From the NCBI GenBank assembly GCA_015680685.1, contig MNCI01013709.1, positions 56,896 through 120,895 on the forward strand: a stretch of DNA of 64,000 bases, written 5' to 3'. Source of the DNA: Gnetum montanum (taxonomy: Eukaryota; Streptophyta; Gnetopsida; Gnetales; Gnetaceae). Position 1 is the stretch's first letter; each line of letters starts with the position of its first letter. The notes beneath the pieces are model-generated. The model ran no database searches, had not been told where the DNA came from, and saw only the letters and a list, made by a program, of their open reading frames with translations. Below, piece after piece: positions 22,111 through 34,160 of this stretch. The translations under genes and the position numbers were made by a program.

Positions 22111-24889
22111 TCTTATGGCCACAGATTCAGGTGATGGACTACACAACCCCTTGGTTATACACCACCAATTTTCCATCTATCACCATTACTGATTTAACTA
22201 ATCCTATGGTAGCACATTTGACATTGGTTCTAGTCTTGATTGGATCATTTAGAGACATATCATCATCTAGACTTGAAGGTATGTCTATGTTGGGGGATCT
22301 AGATGTGTGTGCTTCTTCTTCTTGATTTCATATTTTAATTCTTAGGTATCTATTGTTAATATCCTTTTCCAATGTATAATCGAAGTGTAAGATATATGCA
22401 TCTAAGTCCTCTATTTGGTCCATTTTCTTAAGTTTAGAACTAATAAGTGAATCAATTACCTCCATGCATCTTTGAAACAATTTTATATTCTCATTTTCAA
22501 GCCACTAGATGTCTTTTGGTTTAGTGGCTATTGCATAGATTGGTTTTTGCTCACACACCTACTCCTGAACTTTGTTATGGGTTGTGTTAATATTTTGAAT
22601 TTTTAGCCCACAACTGCACCCTTTACTATTAGTGGTGTGCATGGATTCTTTTGTCTCTCCATAGTGTTGGGTTCATTACTTTTGTTAGATGTTAGAGTAA
22701 CAATGGATGTTGGCCTTTGCGTAAGAACAAAGGACATTGGTTATGAAAGGAAGGGTGTTGCACTTGATTGGAATTGTGTAAGTTTAGATGGGTTAGTAGA
22801 TCCACAAGTGTTGTGCTTATGCATGGGAACCATCCTAAAGAAAGAAAATTTTCAAGATTGTGATGAAGATCTACTGGCATTATCAATTTTTAAGTTTGTT
22901 CATAGCATAAGTGGCATTCTCTCATTGATGTCATGGTGTTGAACCTTCCTACATTGTTGGTGGTGACATATGATGGAAAGAAGTATGAGAATATTAAGGA
23001 TATGATGGAGCATGAGAGGTTTGAGGTGGTGATCCTTCAGAAAATGTCGTGATGTGATGATATTCAGGAGTGTGATAGTAGCAATTTAAAGTAGAGGATG
23101 TAGAACTAGTTGGAGAAACAGGTTGTTGAACATAATATCCATATGGTTTCAACAAGTAGTAAGGGTAATGCTGGCTTGGTGATGGCCTCCCCCAAAACTA
23201 TGGGTTTTACCACTATAGTTGATGATGATGTTGAGGCTAGTGATAAGTCCCCCTAGGATAGTATGATTGGTTGTAGGATTGTCTATGATTACCTTGTGAG
23301 AAAAGTAATTTTCTAGGCATTTGCTTTCATACAAACTTGGGATTCAATAAAAAATCCCAATATTCATGTAGATGTAACATGATTGGGTAATAGCCCTTTT
23401 GATGGTCATATAGGTAGATGTCACATCCATCATCTTCTTTTATGGTTGAGTCTATAGCCTATTCTTCTACAGCCATTTTCCCTGTTTGCCGATAAGTGTA
23501 ACTAGTTGTTTCTTAGTCCTTCTTCCTCCATTTATTATGATTACCTAATTCATTTTTTGTTACCTTCTCCTCTATAGTTTCTACAAAATTTGTAGCTTTT
23601 TCATTTATTCACTCTAACATCCTATCTAGCCTTGCCTGGTGTTCATCAAGAGATTGTTGCAGTGGCAAGGTTTGTTGTGAAATCACCTCATCAAGAGCTA
23701 CCTCTTTTTCCTTTTCATAGATATGGACCTTCTTATTTTTAAGGGTTTGGTCGTAGTGCTACTTCTTAACATTATTCCATTTATATAACTTCCCTTCTTC
23801 TTTTGCCACATGATTGATTTGGTCTGCGATCTAATGGGTTTGTAGCTTGTATAATTGACATGGAGCATACATCCCAAGGGTCTCCCTCGTTTCATTACAA
23901 AGCCCATCTACGATGTGGAAATGTTATTCTTCTTGAGAGAAATCATGGCTTGGACATTTATTTATTAGAGAATAGTTATCTATCTAGGGCCATATCCAAG
24001 GGTTCATGTTGTTCTTATTTCCATCCTTGGATTCATTTCCTCAAGTTGAACACCCTCGCATAGGTTTAATATTTCTCATTGAAGAGTTCCAAAAATCTGA
24101 ACCACTGTTGGATTTAATTTGGTTTCAATGATCTATACCACACTTTATCTTTTTCTATTAGTGTCCTAGGAAAGAGCTTAAGCTTTTTCCATCCACTTTC
24201 AATGTTTTGTAAGATGCAGGCATCATGGAAGGCTTGCAAATGATGTTTTGGATTAAAATCATAGCCTCTACAAATTTAGGGATGTTATTTATATCAAGTC
24301 TTTTGATGTGACTTTCCTTTCAATGCCTATGAGGTATTTTAACTACCTATGTAATCTATATCATGCTCTTAATGGCCAACAAGGGTTCATTATCATCAAA
24401 CATGTCATGGTAAAAATTTCTATTTCTATTTATCTAATTGTGATAATTTTTTCTATGTTAATTTTAATGTCTTTGATTTTGCTGTTGGGTTCAATTTCTA
24501 TTCTTATTTCGACCCCATAGTGGAGTTCAATCTCTATACCTATGTTCATCTTTGTCAAAACTAGATGTCGAAGAGGAAGAGGAAGATGAGAAACTAGGAG
24601 AGTTTCCATGGCTTCTATAGTATTCCCCATGGTCCTTTGATGTACCTTTTCTAGGTTTTTAGGAGGTCCTAGGCCTTGAGGCCTTCCCTGGTCTAGGATG
24701 TACTTCATCTCCTCTAGGATTTTCTGCCTTAGATGAATGTAGTCCTTGACTGTAATCAGGGTGATTATGAACATATGAAACCCCTGCATGAGGTAGGTCA
24801 CACCAATTTTCTTCAATATATATCTCATTAGTTCTTCAATGAATGTTCTCTCCACATGATGCATTATCATATCCATGTGAAAGATACAT
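22111..24889 (-). pseudogene. gag: Decayed Gag of element X
   Basis: From ATG 24889 on the minus strand the reading parallels Gag of C: the HWRTN block near the start, then frameshifts, an INGLCNETRETLGMYAP-like block (about 23845-23900) matching INGLHNETRETLGTYA in C, and a degraded zinc knuckle near 23375-23420 reading CDIYLYDHQKGYY, in which two Cys have become Tyr. No protease is recognisable. Frameshifts and stops are frequent. Confidence 0.65.
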
Positions 24890-24989
24890 TTTTATTAGTT
24901 AATGATGTGTGTGACTTAATATTTTCTAAAAGATAAATCGTTAATGCATTTATAGTGATCATGTATGATATAACTAATCTAGATAACTA

Positions 24990-25014
24990 GCACCATCCCA
25001 AACAATGACACCAA
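24990..25014 (-). other. Primer-binding site of X
   Basis: Minus strand TGGTGTCATTGTTTGGGA directly after the LTR. It looks like the tRNA-Asp type with several C-to-T and G-to-A changes. Confidence 0.55.
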
Positions 25015-25438
25015 TGATAAGTGATGAGATACCCCCCTATGCTCAACCATATGAATCACAGGCATTCACACACGATCTAATTCAATTCTATGGATGGGAC
25101 TAGTTTTTGCATCTAGATCATTATGCCTTGATCACAATTCGTTGTCTTCCCACTTGGACTAGTGGTAGCTTTGTCATGTATGATTAGTCCAAAGTGAGGC
25201 ATATGATTCTTGATGTTGTTTTGGAATTATGCTACTCCTAACAATAATAGAGAAATCATTTTTTTAAACTAATTAATAATGGAAAGTAAAGTCTAAACTA
25301 GCCTACTGACAATAAGTTTCCATTCCTAGCTTGTTATACATGTTCTAAACTCATGTATCCACTATTGGGATTACCAAGCAATAATGCTACTAAGATTACC
25401 AAGCCGATATGTGTTTACACTCAAAACTGGTCACACTC
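25015..25438 (-). repeat. Element X 5' LTR, first part
   Basis: Opens TGATAAGTGATGAG in antisense and aligns with 18932 onward. It stops at CACACTC, where element Y begins. It continues at 32393-32887. Confidence 0.8.
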
Positions 25439-26221
25439 TAATGAGTGGCGAGGTACCCCTACACTCAACCATATGAATACGAGCATTACACACATGATCT
25501 GGTCAAACTCCAAGGACTCAGTTCTTACGCACCTTATGGAATACTTAAGGTTAATCAATCGTTGTCTTCCCAAACTTACTTGTATTGTCATCGTTGTATG
25601 GTTAAGTAAGTCTGAGGTATGTGATTTTTATATCTATTCTCTTTTTAACGCCTATGCTAATGAGGGAAAGGATGAAGAGACTAAGTGACTAACTTTTGCT
25701 AACTAAGTTCTAATTGCCCTAGCACTAGTATCCTTTCCCACTTTCCATGCACACCTTGAACCAGTGCAACACTGCTGGGATTACCAAACGCTATTCGTTA
25801 CTAGGTTACCAAGCCTTGCACACGTGGTCGAAGCGGTCGTACTAAATGCACTTAACTAGGAGAGTTGAGGGTTGAGAAAGATTAAGCATATAGGAAAGAA
25901 ATTAATCATTTAATAGTAATTAAATCCTATTTAGTTTAGTCCATGCACTACAACATTTATCAGAAAGATTTTCTTTATTGCCATACACAAATGTGTGCTC
26001 AAGTACAATTTGCTTGAATAAAGATCCGTTCACTTTAAGACTTCTACTATGGGCACATGGAAATTATTCTATCTCTGGAATGGTAAAAATGCTAAAGTTT
26101 CGCTAAGGGTCTAAATCTAGCTGGGGAAACAAGGGAAAGCTACCTCTTATTTATAGAACTGGCAACGAGCTACGATATCGCATATGTGATATCGTGGCTA
26201 ATGCGATATCGTGGCTCATCA
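25439..26221 (-). repeat. Element Y 3' LTR
   Basis: In antisense it runs from TAATGAGTGG (terminal TG changed to TA) to GGCTCATCA. Three GATATC-like sites lie at 26168-26213 and the TATA box (antisense TATTTATA) is near 26148-26155. Confidence 0.85.
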
Positions 26222-28130
26222 TACCCCCATGACTGAATGAAAACTCATCCTCAAGTTCCTTAAAAAATATTAGGAAGGTATGGGATTATTAACTTGAATG
26301 ACACTAATGGTAGATGGGGTGACATGTGAACGGATCATCATTACAATACATGGCAAAATTAGTGTTCATGACAACAAGGGTGAACACTAAACACATTTGA
26401 CATCTAGCCTTATTTGGTTGCTGAGAGGGAAGAGAGAAGAGAGAGAAAAGAAGAAGTCTGTTGTTGTCGATGCCAAGATTACACCTTTAGTTGTTCGTCT
26501 ATAAGTGCGCCATCAATCTTGTTCCTTGCATAACTACTTTAGCACCAGTCCATTCCAAATGTTCTTACCAGATCCAATCCATTGTTGTATGATCACCATC
26601 TGCACACACAACATAGTCTTATATTAGCAAGGGTAAATGAATCACAATGTAGTTAATACCTTGCCTCAACTTAAGGTCCATTGGTTGAGTTGTGATATGG
26701 CTAATGCGGATTTGGAGATATAATATTGGTGACTACTCGAGGTGTAGGGGTTAAGAGAAAATTGAAAAAATTGGACCATGGCCCCCATGACTGAGAGCAA
26801 ACCTCTGATATCGAGAGAATGGAAAAAGATAAGGAATAAGAAAGATGGAGAAAAGGAAAAAATGACAATGCCAATGAAATGGATGTCAAAGATGGAAATG
26901 AACAAAATAAAAGAATTGATTTTTAGAAATGTTTAAGGAAAAGAAATTAACTGATGTACCAAATAGGAATTCCAATGGGTCCTCCCCAAAGCAGGCTCAT
27001 GCCCTTAATGCCCTGACATTCCCACATTCAAAGAGTCTGTAGGCTTTGGAAATGTCATTTGGAAGCAAGAGTTAAAGTCTTAACCACAAGAGTTTACCAA
27101 AAAGAAAACAAGGAATCAACCAAACTATAGACTATTGATATAACAGAAAATGAGGTGAACAATGGAGAGAAAGATGGAGAGAAGAGAATGGAATGGAATC
27201 CACAAGAACAAGCTTGTGTACAGCCCCTTGTGGATTAATGGTTAATGTGACTTAGTAGATCTCATTCCAAATCCAGCCTCAAACAAACCACATCCAATGA
27301 CTTCGCATTAACACATTTGGCCAATCCATCCACTTGAAGTAACAAGAATGCTTCCACCAAAGGGTCACCACCATTCCAACGAAACAAAAAAGAAGAAAGT
27401 AGGGAGCGAGAAGGGCCTTAGTTAGAGGGAACATGTTTATTTAGTTTTATAACCAGTGCTTGGAGCCCAATTAATTATTTCATCTAAGGGGTATGCTTTG
27501 AATTCTCACTATTTTTCTTTTTTTTTTCTTTTTTTCTTTTTTGCTTGAGAACCACACCATGCAAAGACTTATTATTTTTATTAGCTCAACTTCCTGATAA
27601 TGGAGCAACATTGAAATGGTAAGGAAAACCCAAGAAGGAAACATCTAAGCACCCAAGAGAATAGCTAGCACAAATGCATCAAGTTCCCTTGAAGTCACAC
27701 CCTTTTTAGTCCTTGAGTCCTTCCTTAGTTTGAGAAATGCCCAGTCACCGAGTCATTGATAGTTCTTATTATTAGGAAAGGGAATGTACATTTCCAAGCC
27801 AAGAGAGACCATAGAAATTCATAGATGCATGGGTGACGTGGACTCATTGCCTATTATATCAAAAGAACCATACCTTAGTATCAACATTATCACTTAAAGG
27901 TAAAAACCAAACATTAGCAATTAATGGAATATAGTTCATACCACCATCAGGAGCACTTATTAGGTGACAAACTTTACAACAAACAAACAAACACACAAAG
28001 ACATAAAAGAGTATAAACGATGTTGCAAAACAAAAATAAGAAAGGTTAAAGAAATTTGTAAAACAAAAACTCAAAAAGAACTGAGGGCCTTGATTGATTA
28101 GCATAGGTGGACATCTCCCCCATGACTGAA
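26222..28130 (-). other. Noncoding 3' region of element Y
   Basis: Holds polypurine-tract motif copies in antisense at 26224-26234, 26782-26792 and 28117-28127, the 12-mer island at 26980-26991, a splice-acceptor-like CTGCACACACA (antisense) beside a start codon at 26597-26599, and a pyrimidine-rich stretch near 27510-27540. No gene seen. Confidence 0.65.
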
Positions 28131-28930
28131 TTGAAAGGGAGAGATCCGAAATAATGAGCGTTTGTTTGAACTTTTTAGAAGTGTCCAACTTCTCCCAATT
28201 GATGTTTTTAGGTTAAGGGTTGAAAGTTGGTGATGCTCTTACTCCAGTGTATCTATGCTTTCGATGTCAGTGCAAGTTGTTCCCCTAGTTAGTTCCATGC
28301 ATGTTGGTAATTTGCTCTTTTGATTCGCTATCAACCATTGGGTATCCTTTTGTTGTGTGGTTGCTACATACAGGCACTTTTGTATATTAATTTCTTGTGC
28401 ACACCATTTGCATGCAGGAGGTGCTGAACATTCCTATATCCCATCACCCTCTATATTACTGTATGTGATGCATGGAACCTTCTTATTCTCAATCTTCCCA
28501 TAAGTGTTTTCCTTAGATATTTCTAGGGAAAGATTATGGATTCCTGGGCATGCGTTTATTGTACTTAGCCATGCCCTTACCACTATTATTGGGAAGTTCC
28601 CTTTGTCATTGTCTACTTGGATCACTAGGAAATCAGCTGGGTATGACCACCCATACATAGTGGTAATCATGTCCTCCACCAATCCCAAGGGAATGGTGAT
28701 GGACTGGTCAACCAGCTCTAAGAAAATATTTCTCTTCTTTAGTGGAGGTAGGTTCCAGGCTTTATACATTTCTTAGGATATTAAGTTAACTTCGGAACTT
28801 GAGTCTAGAAGAGCTTTACGAGGCTCATTCCTAGCAACTTGGAGATAAATTAGGAGGCTCCTAGGATCAGAGAATTTCCTAGGAAGGTGGCCTATCTTGA
28901 TCCAGTCAGTAATGGTATGTGTTAACATAA
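28131..28930 (-). pseudogene. Retropepsin-like protease of Y
   Basis: The catalytic Asp codon lies at 28803-28805 in antisense and the triad reads D-S-S, so the glycine is lost. DQSITIPLGLVEDMITTMYG and a degraded MGRAWL block (VVRAWLSTI) follow. The 12 codons missing in A are present here. The C-terminal extension is recognisable in pieces toward 28200. There is a stop just after NLIS. Confidence 0.75.
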
Positions 28931-31458
28931 CTGTATGTATTGAACTCTATTTTTGGTTTGAAGGGAGATCCAAAGCCTTATTTGATGGAGAGGCATTTAG
29001 AGGTGCAGCCACTTGTGGTTGTGAGAGCTTGTTTGGACTACTGGTTCTGAAAAAAGGTCTTCTCTTCGTACGATTATCAGAACCAGCAATGGGTTGAGGG
29101 TTTATAGCTCTCGTAGCATTGCATTGCTACAGTTGAGTGGGGAGTTCCCCTTGCATTGCTGGAGCGGGTAGCTATTGGTGTGAGAGATGCAGAGGGATTT
29201 GGAGGATAGTATGTCTATGGGTTGTTTCTCCTAGGAGAAGGAGTCCTATAATACTCCTGAGCTTGGTAGTGACGTTGTGGGATTACGTGACCGATAGAGT
29301 CACTTGGAGAGACTGGCTGCTACACATAGTAGCCATATGGATCCAGTTGCCGATAAGGGTATTATTTCCTGGGCAGTGGCATCCCCCATGATTGTGGGTA
29401 CTACCACTGCTAGTGTTTCTTAGTAGGTTGTGGCAGAGTTCCACTTGGATAATATGTTAAGGGTTGGTGGAACTACCTTGGATTACCTTGGGGATAAGAT
29501 AACCTTCAAGGTGCTTGCCGTTTGTTAAGTCTTGGGTTGAGTGCGTACACCCCAGACTCTTGTAGATGTGAGATTATTGGGCAACATCCCTTGGGATGGT
29601 CATACTAACATATCTCACATCCATCGTCATCATCCGTATTGAAATCCACAACCTCTTCAGTGATCGCCATTTTACCCTTACCTTTGTTACATGCATTGCC
29701 CACTTCTCTCTTCTTCTTTTTATCATAGTCACTACCTCGCTCCTTAGACTCCTCTACAATTTTAAGAACAGTTTCAAATCTACTATACAAGGAGTCCCAC
29801 ATCTAATCTACTTTTTTTGACACTTATGTTGTTAATTTTGGTGGTGGCAAGGTTTTCCTATGCACCAACTCTTCGAGTGATGACTCTTCCTCATCCTTAC
29901 AGAATCTCACTCCCCTCTTTCAGAGGGAAGGATCGCGGTTGTACTCTTCTACACTTTCTCCCTTGCATAGCTCTTCTTCTTCCTTAGCTACTTGCTCCAA
30001 AAATCTATGAACCTCATGGGACCTAAGCTTAGATAATCTTCCTTGGGCATATGTTCCAAGGGTTCTCCTAGTTTCGTGCCTAAGTCCATCCATGAGATGG
30101 CGTAGTTGATCCTATTGTGTGTAAGCATGGCCCAGGAAACGATGTAACAATGCATAATAATAGCCCATGGAGACATCCAAGGATTCATGATTTCCCTACT
30201 TCCATCCTTGGATTTGATTATGTAGGTTGGACACTCAGGAGTACGTTTGATATTTATTGTTAAACAGTTCTAGCATCATACTCCACCTTCAAATGGATTC
30301 CGATTCTAAGGACTGGTACCAGCTTTTCGCTTCCTTTATGAGTGTCCTTGGGAACAAATTTAACTTTTTCCACTCATTTTCAATGTTCTACAAGGCACAA
30401 GCATCATGAAATGCTTGTAAATGGTTCTGAGGATCAGCGTTGTATCCCCCCTCAAATCATGGGATATTATTCATATCTAGTCTCTTGATCCTACTATCTT
30501 TCTAGTGCCTTGTAGGTATTCTCACAGCCTCCGTTATGTCTAACATACTTCAGGTTGCAAGTAGGGGTTCTTCATTGTCATTTCTTTCATAGCATCTGTG
30601 ATGTCTATGCAGTTCCCTACTTTCCCTTCTTCCATGCCTTGATTCTTTCGAGTGCCCTCGTCCTCTCTCTCGACTCTCTCATCGAGGTTTCTCAATTTTC
30701 TTACCCTTATCCTCACAGTTGGGCTCTTTGTGACTATGTCCTGATACAGAAGGAGAGGGTGAATGTGATGATGAAGGGGAAGAAGAAGGAGAACCATCGC
30801 CATGACAATGTTTCCTACCTTCTCTTCGATGGTCTCAGCCCCGATCGTGATGATGATCAAAATGCTCATCCTTATCATATGTTTGTGTTCCCTCGTTGAA
30901 CACTTGGTGTTTGTCGGGATCAGAATCAGGGTTGTGAATCGTGGAGCATAGGTTCTGATACACCACCTCCTAACCATCATTACGATGGGAAACATCATTT
31001 TGCGGAGAACCTATGAAAATAGGTTCACCACCCTCAATTTTGTTTAAGATGGGTGAAGCATTACGAGGGCCTTTGCCCTTCAACAATGTGTGGTAACTCA
31101 CCTATTACAAGTCCCTTTGACGTTGCGCTTTTATGGGTTGGTAATCCCTCATGTCAAAACCGCATGTAATGTACTTTACGTACAATTGTGACATGCCTAT
31201 TCGTGCAAGAGCATGAAGGAGCATGTTGGGGACTACTCGGTCTGGAGGCAACACTATGTTATCCTCCAAGTCTCTCCAATGCAGTTGCTCATCTTGACGG
31301 AGAATAAAAGTAAATTTGGGTACATACTCATCAAAATGAGTATATATCACCCAGAATTGTTGAGGAACTCGCGGATCTAGGTTACTTGTGTTGTACCACT
31401 AACTATTTCTTGTGCTGTTCCTAGGTGGTGAAGTGCTTTTGTGTGAAGAAGAAGACAT
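28931..31458 (-). pseudogene. gag: Gag of element Y
   Basis: An ATG at 31458 (minus) opens MSSSS, as in A. It includes a VPNMLLHALARIGMSQLYVK block (about 31160-31235), a Ser/His/Arg/Glu-rich region, the Gag domain, and a zinc knuckle near 29600 (Cys-Glu-Ile-Cys at the end of the frame 29605-29802). Stops and frameshifts are scattered. A and D carry the same layout. Confidence 0.75.
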
Positions 31459-31586
31459 CTTTGTCTTATTCAATGTGCCATTTACCATTATCTTATTTTT
31501 TTCTTGATTAACCCTAAGGTTTCGTTTAAGCTTCCCAACAATGTGGATGATTTCCTATGTTCTACGTAGTGCACAAACAACTAAGT

Positions 31587-31604
31587 CCCTGGCAACGACG
31601 CCAA
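31587..31604 (-). other. Primer-binding site of Y (tRNA-Asp type)
   Basis: On the minus strand TTGGCGTCGTTGCCAGGGA, one or two changes from the complement of tRNA-Asp, starting directly after the LTR. Confidence 0.8.
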
Positions 31605-32387
31605 TGATGAGTGGCGAGGTACCCCTACACTCAACCATACAAATACGAGCATTACACACACAATCTAATTGAACTCCAAGGACTAAGTGCTTATGCACCT
31701 TACCAAACACTTAAGGTTAATCAATTGTTGTCTTCCCAAACTTACTTGTATTGTCACAGTTGTATGGTTAAGTAAGTCTGAGGTATGTGATTTTTATATC
31801 TTTTCTCTTTTTAATGCCTATGCTAATGAGGGAAAGGGTGAAGAGACTAAGTGAATAACTTTCACTAACTAAGTTCTAATTGCCCTAGCACCAGTATCTA
31901 TTTCCACTTGCCATACACAACCTGAACCAATGAAACACTACTGGGATTACCAAATGCTATTCGTTACTAGGTTACCAAGCCTTGCACACGTGCTCGAAGC
32001 AGTTGTACTAAATGCGCTTAACTAAGAGAGTTGAGGGTTGAGAGAGATTAAGTATCTAGGAAATCAATTAATCATTTAACAATAATTAAATCCTATTTAG
32101 CTTAGTCCATGCACTACAAGGTTTATCAGAAAGTTCATCTTTATTGTTGTACACAAATGTGTGCTTAGGTACAATTTGCTCGAATAAAGATCTGTTTACT
32201 TTAAGACTCCTACTGCGAGCACATGGAAATTATTCTATCTCTAGAATGGTAAAACTGCTAGAGTTTCGCTAAGGGTCTAGATCTATTTTGAGAAACAATG
32301 GAAAGTTGCCTCTTATTTATAGAACTAGTGATGGGCTGTGATATCGTGTACGTGATATCGTAGTTGATGCAATATTGCGGCTCATCA
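31605..32387 (-). repeat. Element Y 5' LTR
   Basis: Intact TGATGAG...CTCATCA in antisense, 783 bp, with three GATATC-like sites near 32337-32378 and a TATA box (antisense) at about 32314-32321. Confidence 0.88.
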
Positions 32388-32392
32388 TAGTC

Positions 32393-32887
32393 ATTCTGCC
32401 AATTCATTAACATGCATAAAAATGTAAATATTAACTAAGTACATGAAACATAAATTGCATGGAAAGTAAATTTAATCTAAGTCAAAGTGCTACAATGAAT
32501 AAGAATTAATCTCAATCTTATTACTATTCATGAAATGTGTCTAGGTACCTTGCCATCCAAATAAGATGTCGTACAACTGACTCATATCCACACTGCAAGC
32601 ACCCACTAACTATTATCTAAGACTATGGAATAAAAATGCAAGAGTTTGGCTACTCTATTAACCAAAGAATTATAATAGATGGCAGGAGGATGTGTATTTA
32701 AAGGCAAAAATAGACACAACATTGATGGGGCCTCGTCAACTTATCATTGCATGCATTGATGAGGCCTAATCAAACAGGCCAAGATATTAAGGCCAAGATA
32801 TTGAAGTTAAGATATTAGGGCTAACATATTGAAGCCACCCAAAAATTAAATTTTTTTCAAATGTCCCAGCCAACTAATGATTCATCA
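32393..32887 (-). repeat. Element X 5' LTR, second part
   Basis: Continues the LTR interrupted by Y and aligns with 19380-19930. It includes four 14-bp GATAT units (32779-32834) and ends GATTCATCA. Confidence 0.8.
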
Positions 32888-32892
32888 GTAGG

Positions 32893-33285
32893 TAATTCAA
32901 CAAAGCAAGGGACTTTTCAAAATTTGGGAGATGCAGGGTTAAAAGATGAAGTCCACTTGTGAATAATTAATAAAGTGTGATCATGATTAAAGACATCAAT
33001 ATTAAGGGCTTCAAAGATCATCCTTGTATTAATGAATTCAACCAGTAAGAATGAATTAGATAAATAGCAAGCATTAGAATCCACCAAACCTTGGTATTTC
33101 CAAGCTAAATTAGCATGATTCAAAAAACTAGAGGAACGAGACAAATAACATAAAATTTGGATGAAAACATACCTACTAGAAATATCTTGGGTTGAAGACT
33201 CATACAAATCATCAAGTAGTTTGTAGAATGGTTGGAAAGAAATGGTGCCACCACTTGAGGGATCACCAACAAAATCTAGCAACAT
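32893..33285 (-). pseudogene. LINE ORF1, N-terminal part
   Basis: A 122-residue open frame (32917-33285) from a Met at 33285 ends in HKWTSSFNPASPKF. It resembles the DUF4283 domain of plant LINE ORF1 (M.IF.AL..DVF..D..LL..HKW...F), an RNA-binding Gag-like protein. It continues into the VELP reading, where gypsy X interrupts it; the rest of ORF1 is at 18470-18931. The longest uninterrupted LINE frame here. Confidence 0.65.
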
Positions 33286-33756
33286 TTCCCAAAATCAAAG
33301 AGCCAACACAAATAGGTGCAACAAAACTAAACCTCATAGGTGAGGCAGAGTCAGCATAGAGCACTAGCATGGAGAAGCAGAGAGGATTAGTGCAAAGTGG
33401 TAGCAAAACAACGCAAAGTGGTAGCAAAATGGTGGTGGAGCAATGATAGAAGAATGAAGGTCAAGCAATTATGGAACAACAACATAGCAGTGGTGGAGCA
33501 ACGACAAAGCAACAATGAAAATGGTGGAAAATTGATGCTAGATCTGTAGCAAGGTGATAACTGAGCAACAAAAGAATGTTGATGAAGGACAAAACCATTA
33601 GGGCCTATCCACAAATGCAAACTAATGGTGTGGATGCATGGGCAGATAGCATAATAATGATGCAAACATGTGTAGATAATGCCAAAAGCATGCAAATGCA
33701 CATAGATGATGCAAATGAATGCAAACATTGCATCAACAACCCAAACATGTGTAGAC
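33286..33756 (-). other. LINE 5' region
   Basis: Upstream of ORF1 on the minus strand. Rich in short imperfect repeats (GTGGTAGCAAAAT, GGAGCAACGA, TGCAAACATGT). No gene. It is interrupted by copia Z at 33757 and resumes at 52687. Confidence 0.5.
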
Positions 33757-34089
33757 TGATAAGAATTAACATAGAACAAAATAATAGGTGCAAGAATAGA
33801 CTAGATATGAGGAGAAATAGAAATATTTTATTTTAATGTGGTACATCAAAGTTACTATTAAATGGCCTATTTATAATAGTCTAAGTACACCAAATTCCCA
33901 TTCTTTTTCTAATTGATCCTAGAGGTTAGAATTACATCATGATAGCCCATTAAACTTAAATTGATTCTTGTAATAAAAACAAGATTAACTCTCATTCTTT
34001 GCTAATTGAACTTGGAGGTTAGAATTACTAATAGACTTGACCATAACTTAAATTGATCCTTGTAACAGGAGCAAGATTAATAACTAACA
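33757..34089 (-). repeat. Copia Z 3' LTR
   Basis: 333 bp, TGTTAGTTATTAATC...TTCTTATCA on the minus strand, with TATAAATAGGCC near 33868-33880 (antisense). It matches 52357-52686. The neighbouring antisense TTCCCCTTAATCTTG is a typical copia polypurine tract. Confidence 0.85.
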
Positions 34090-34155
34090 TTCCCCTTAAT
34101 CTTGATTTGGAAAGACCATCATTCCAAGCATACACTTTAATTTGGCAAAGATATC

Positions 34156-34160
34156 ATACA
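34156..34160. repeat. Target site duplication of C (left)
   Basis: ATACA, against ATACT at 42961-42965 (4 of 5). Both lie in the 3' end of the copia pol region. Confidence 0.6.

Larger units (their letters stand above)
25439..32387 (-). mobile_element. Gypsy element Y: Gag-Pro element nested in X
   Basis: A 6949-bp element of the A/D type. LTRs 25439-26221 and 31605-32387 are both 783 bp, shorter than in A because the GATATC array has only three sites. Interior: PPT in antisense (26222-26234), noncoding 3' region, protease (about 28434-28930), Gag (down from 31458), PBS (antisense, about 31587-31603). It sits in the 5' LTR of X: the uninterrupted sequence is seen in the other X LTR near 19380. 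Flanks are CACTC and TAGTC, a diverged 5-bp duplication. No RT or integrase. Confidence 0.9.
18932..32887 (-). mobile_element. Gypsy element X, carrying Y in its 5' LTR
   Basis: 3' LTR 18932-19930, interior 19931-25014, 5' LTR 25015-25438 continued at 32393-32887. Without Y the element is about 7.0 kb. It has the polypurine tract motif in antisense (19931-19943), a PBS (antisense, about 24992-25013) reading TGGTGTCATTGTTTGGGA on the minus strand, a decayed Gag similar to C, and the group's conserved noncoding island (20925-20936). No RT or integrase was seen. It is inserted in LINE ORF1 with a near-perfect 5-bp duplication. Confidence 0.85.

Noticed and set aside
30555-30899. 114-codon plus-strand frame in element Y
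   Set aside because: Shadow of the Arg/Glu-rich Gag region on the other strand; the equivalent in A and D reads as Gag.
33752-33756. Target duplication for copia Z (TAGAC versus CAAAT)
   Set aside because: The two flanks do not match; I report the LTRs without a duplication.
33387-33779. 130-codon Cys/His-rich minus-strand frame
   Set aside because: It lies in the repetitive LINE 5' region and crosses the copia LTR edge; composition is due to short repeats.
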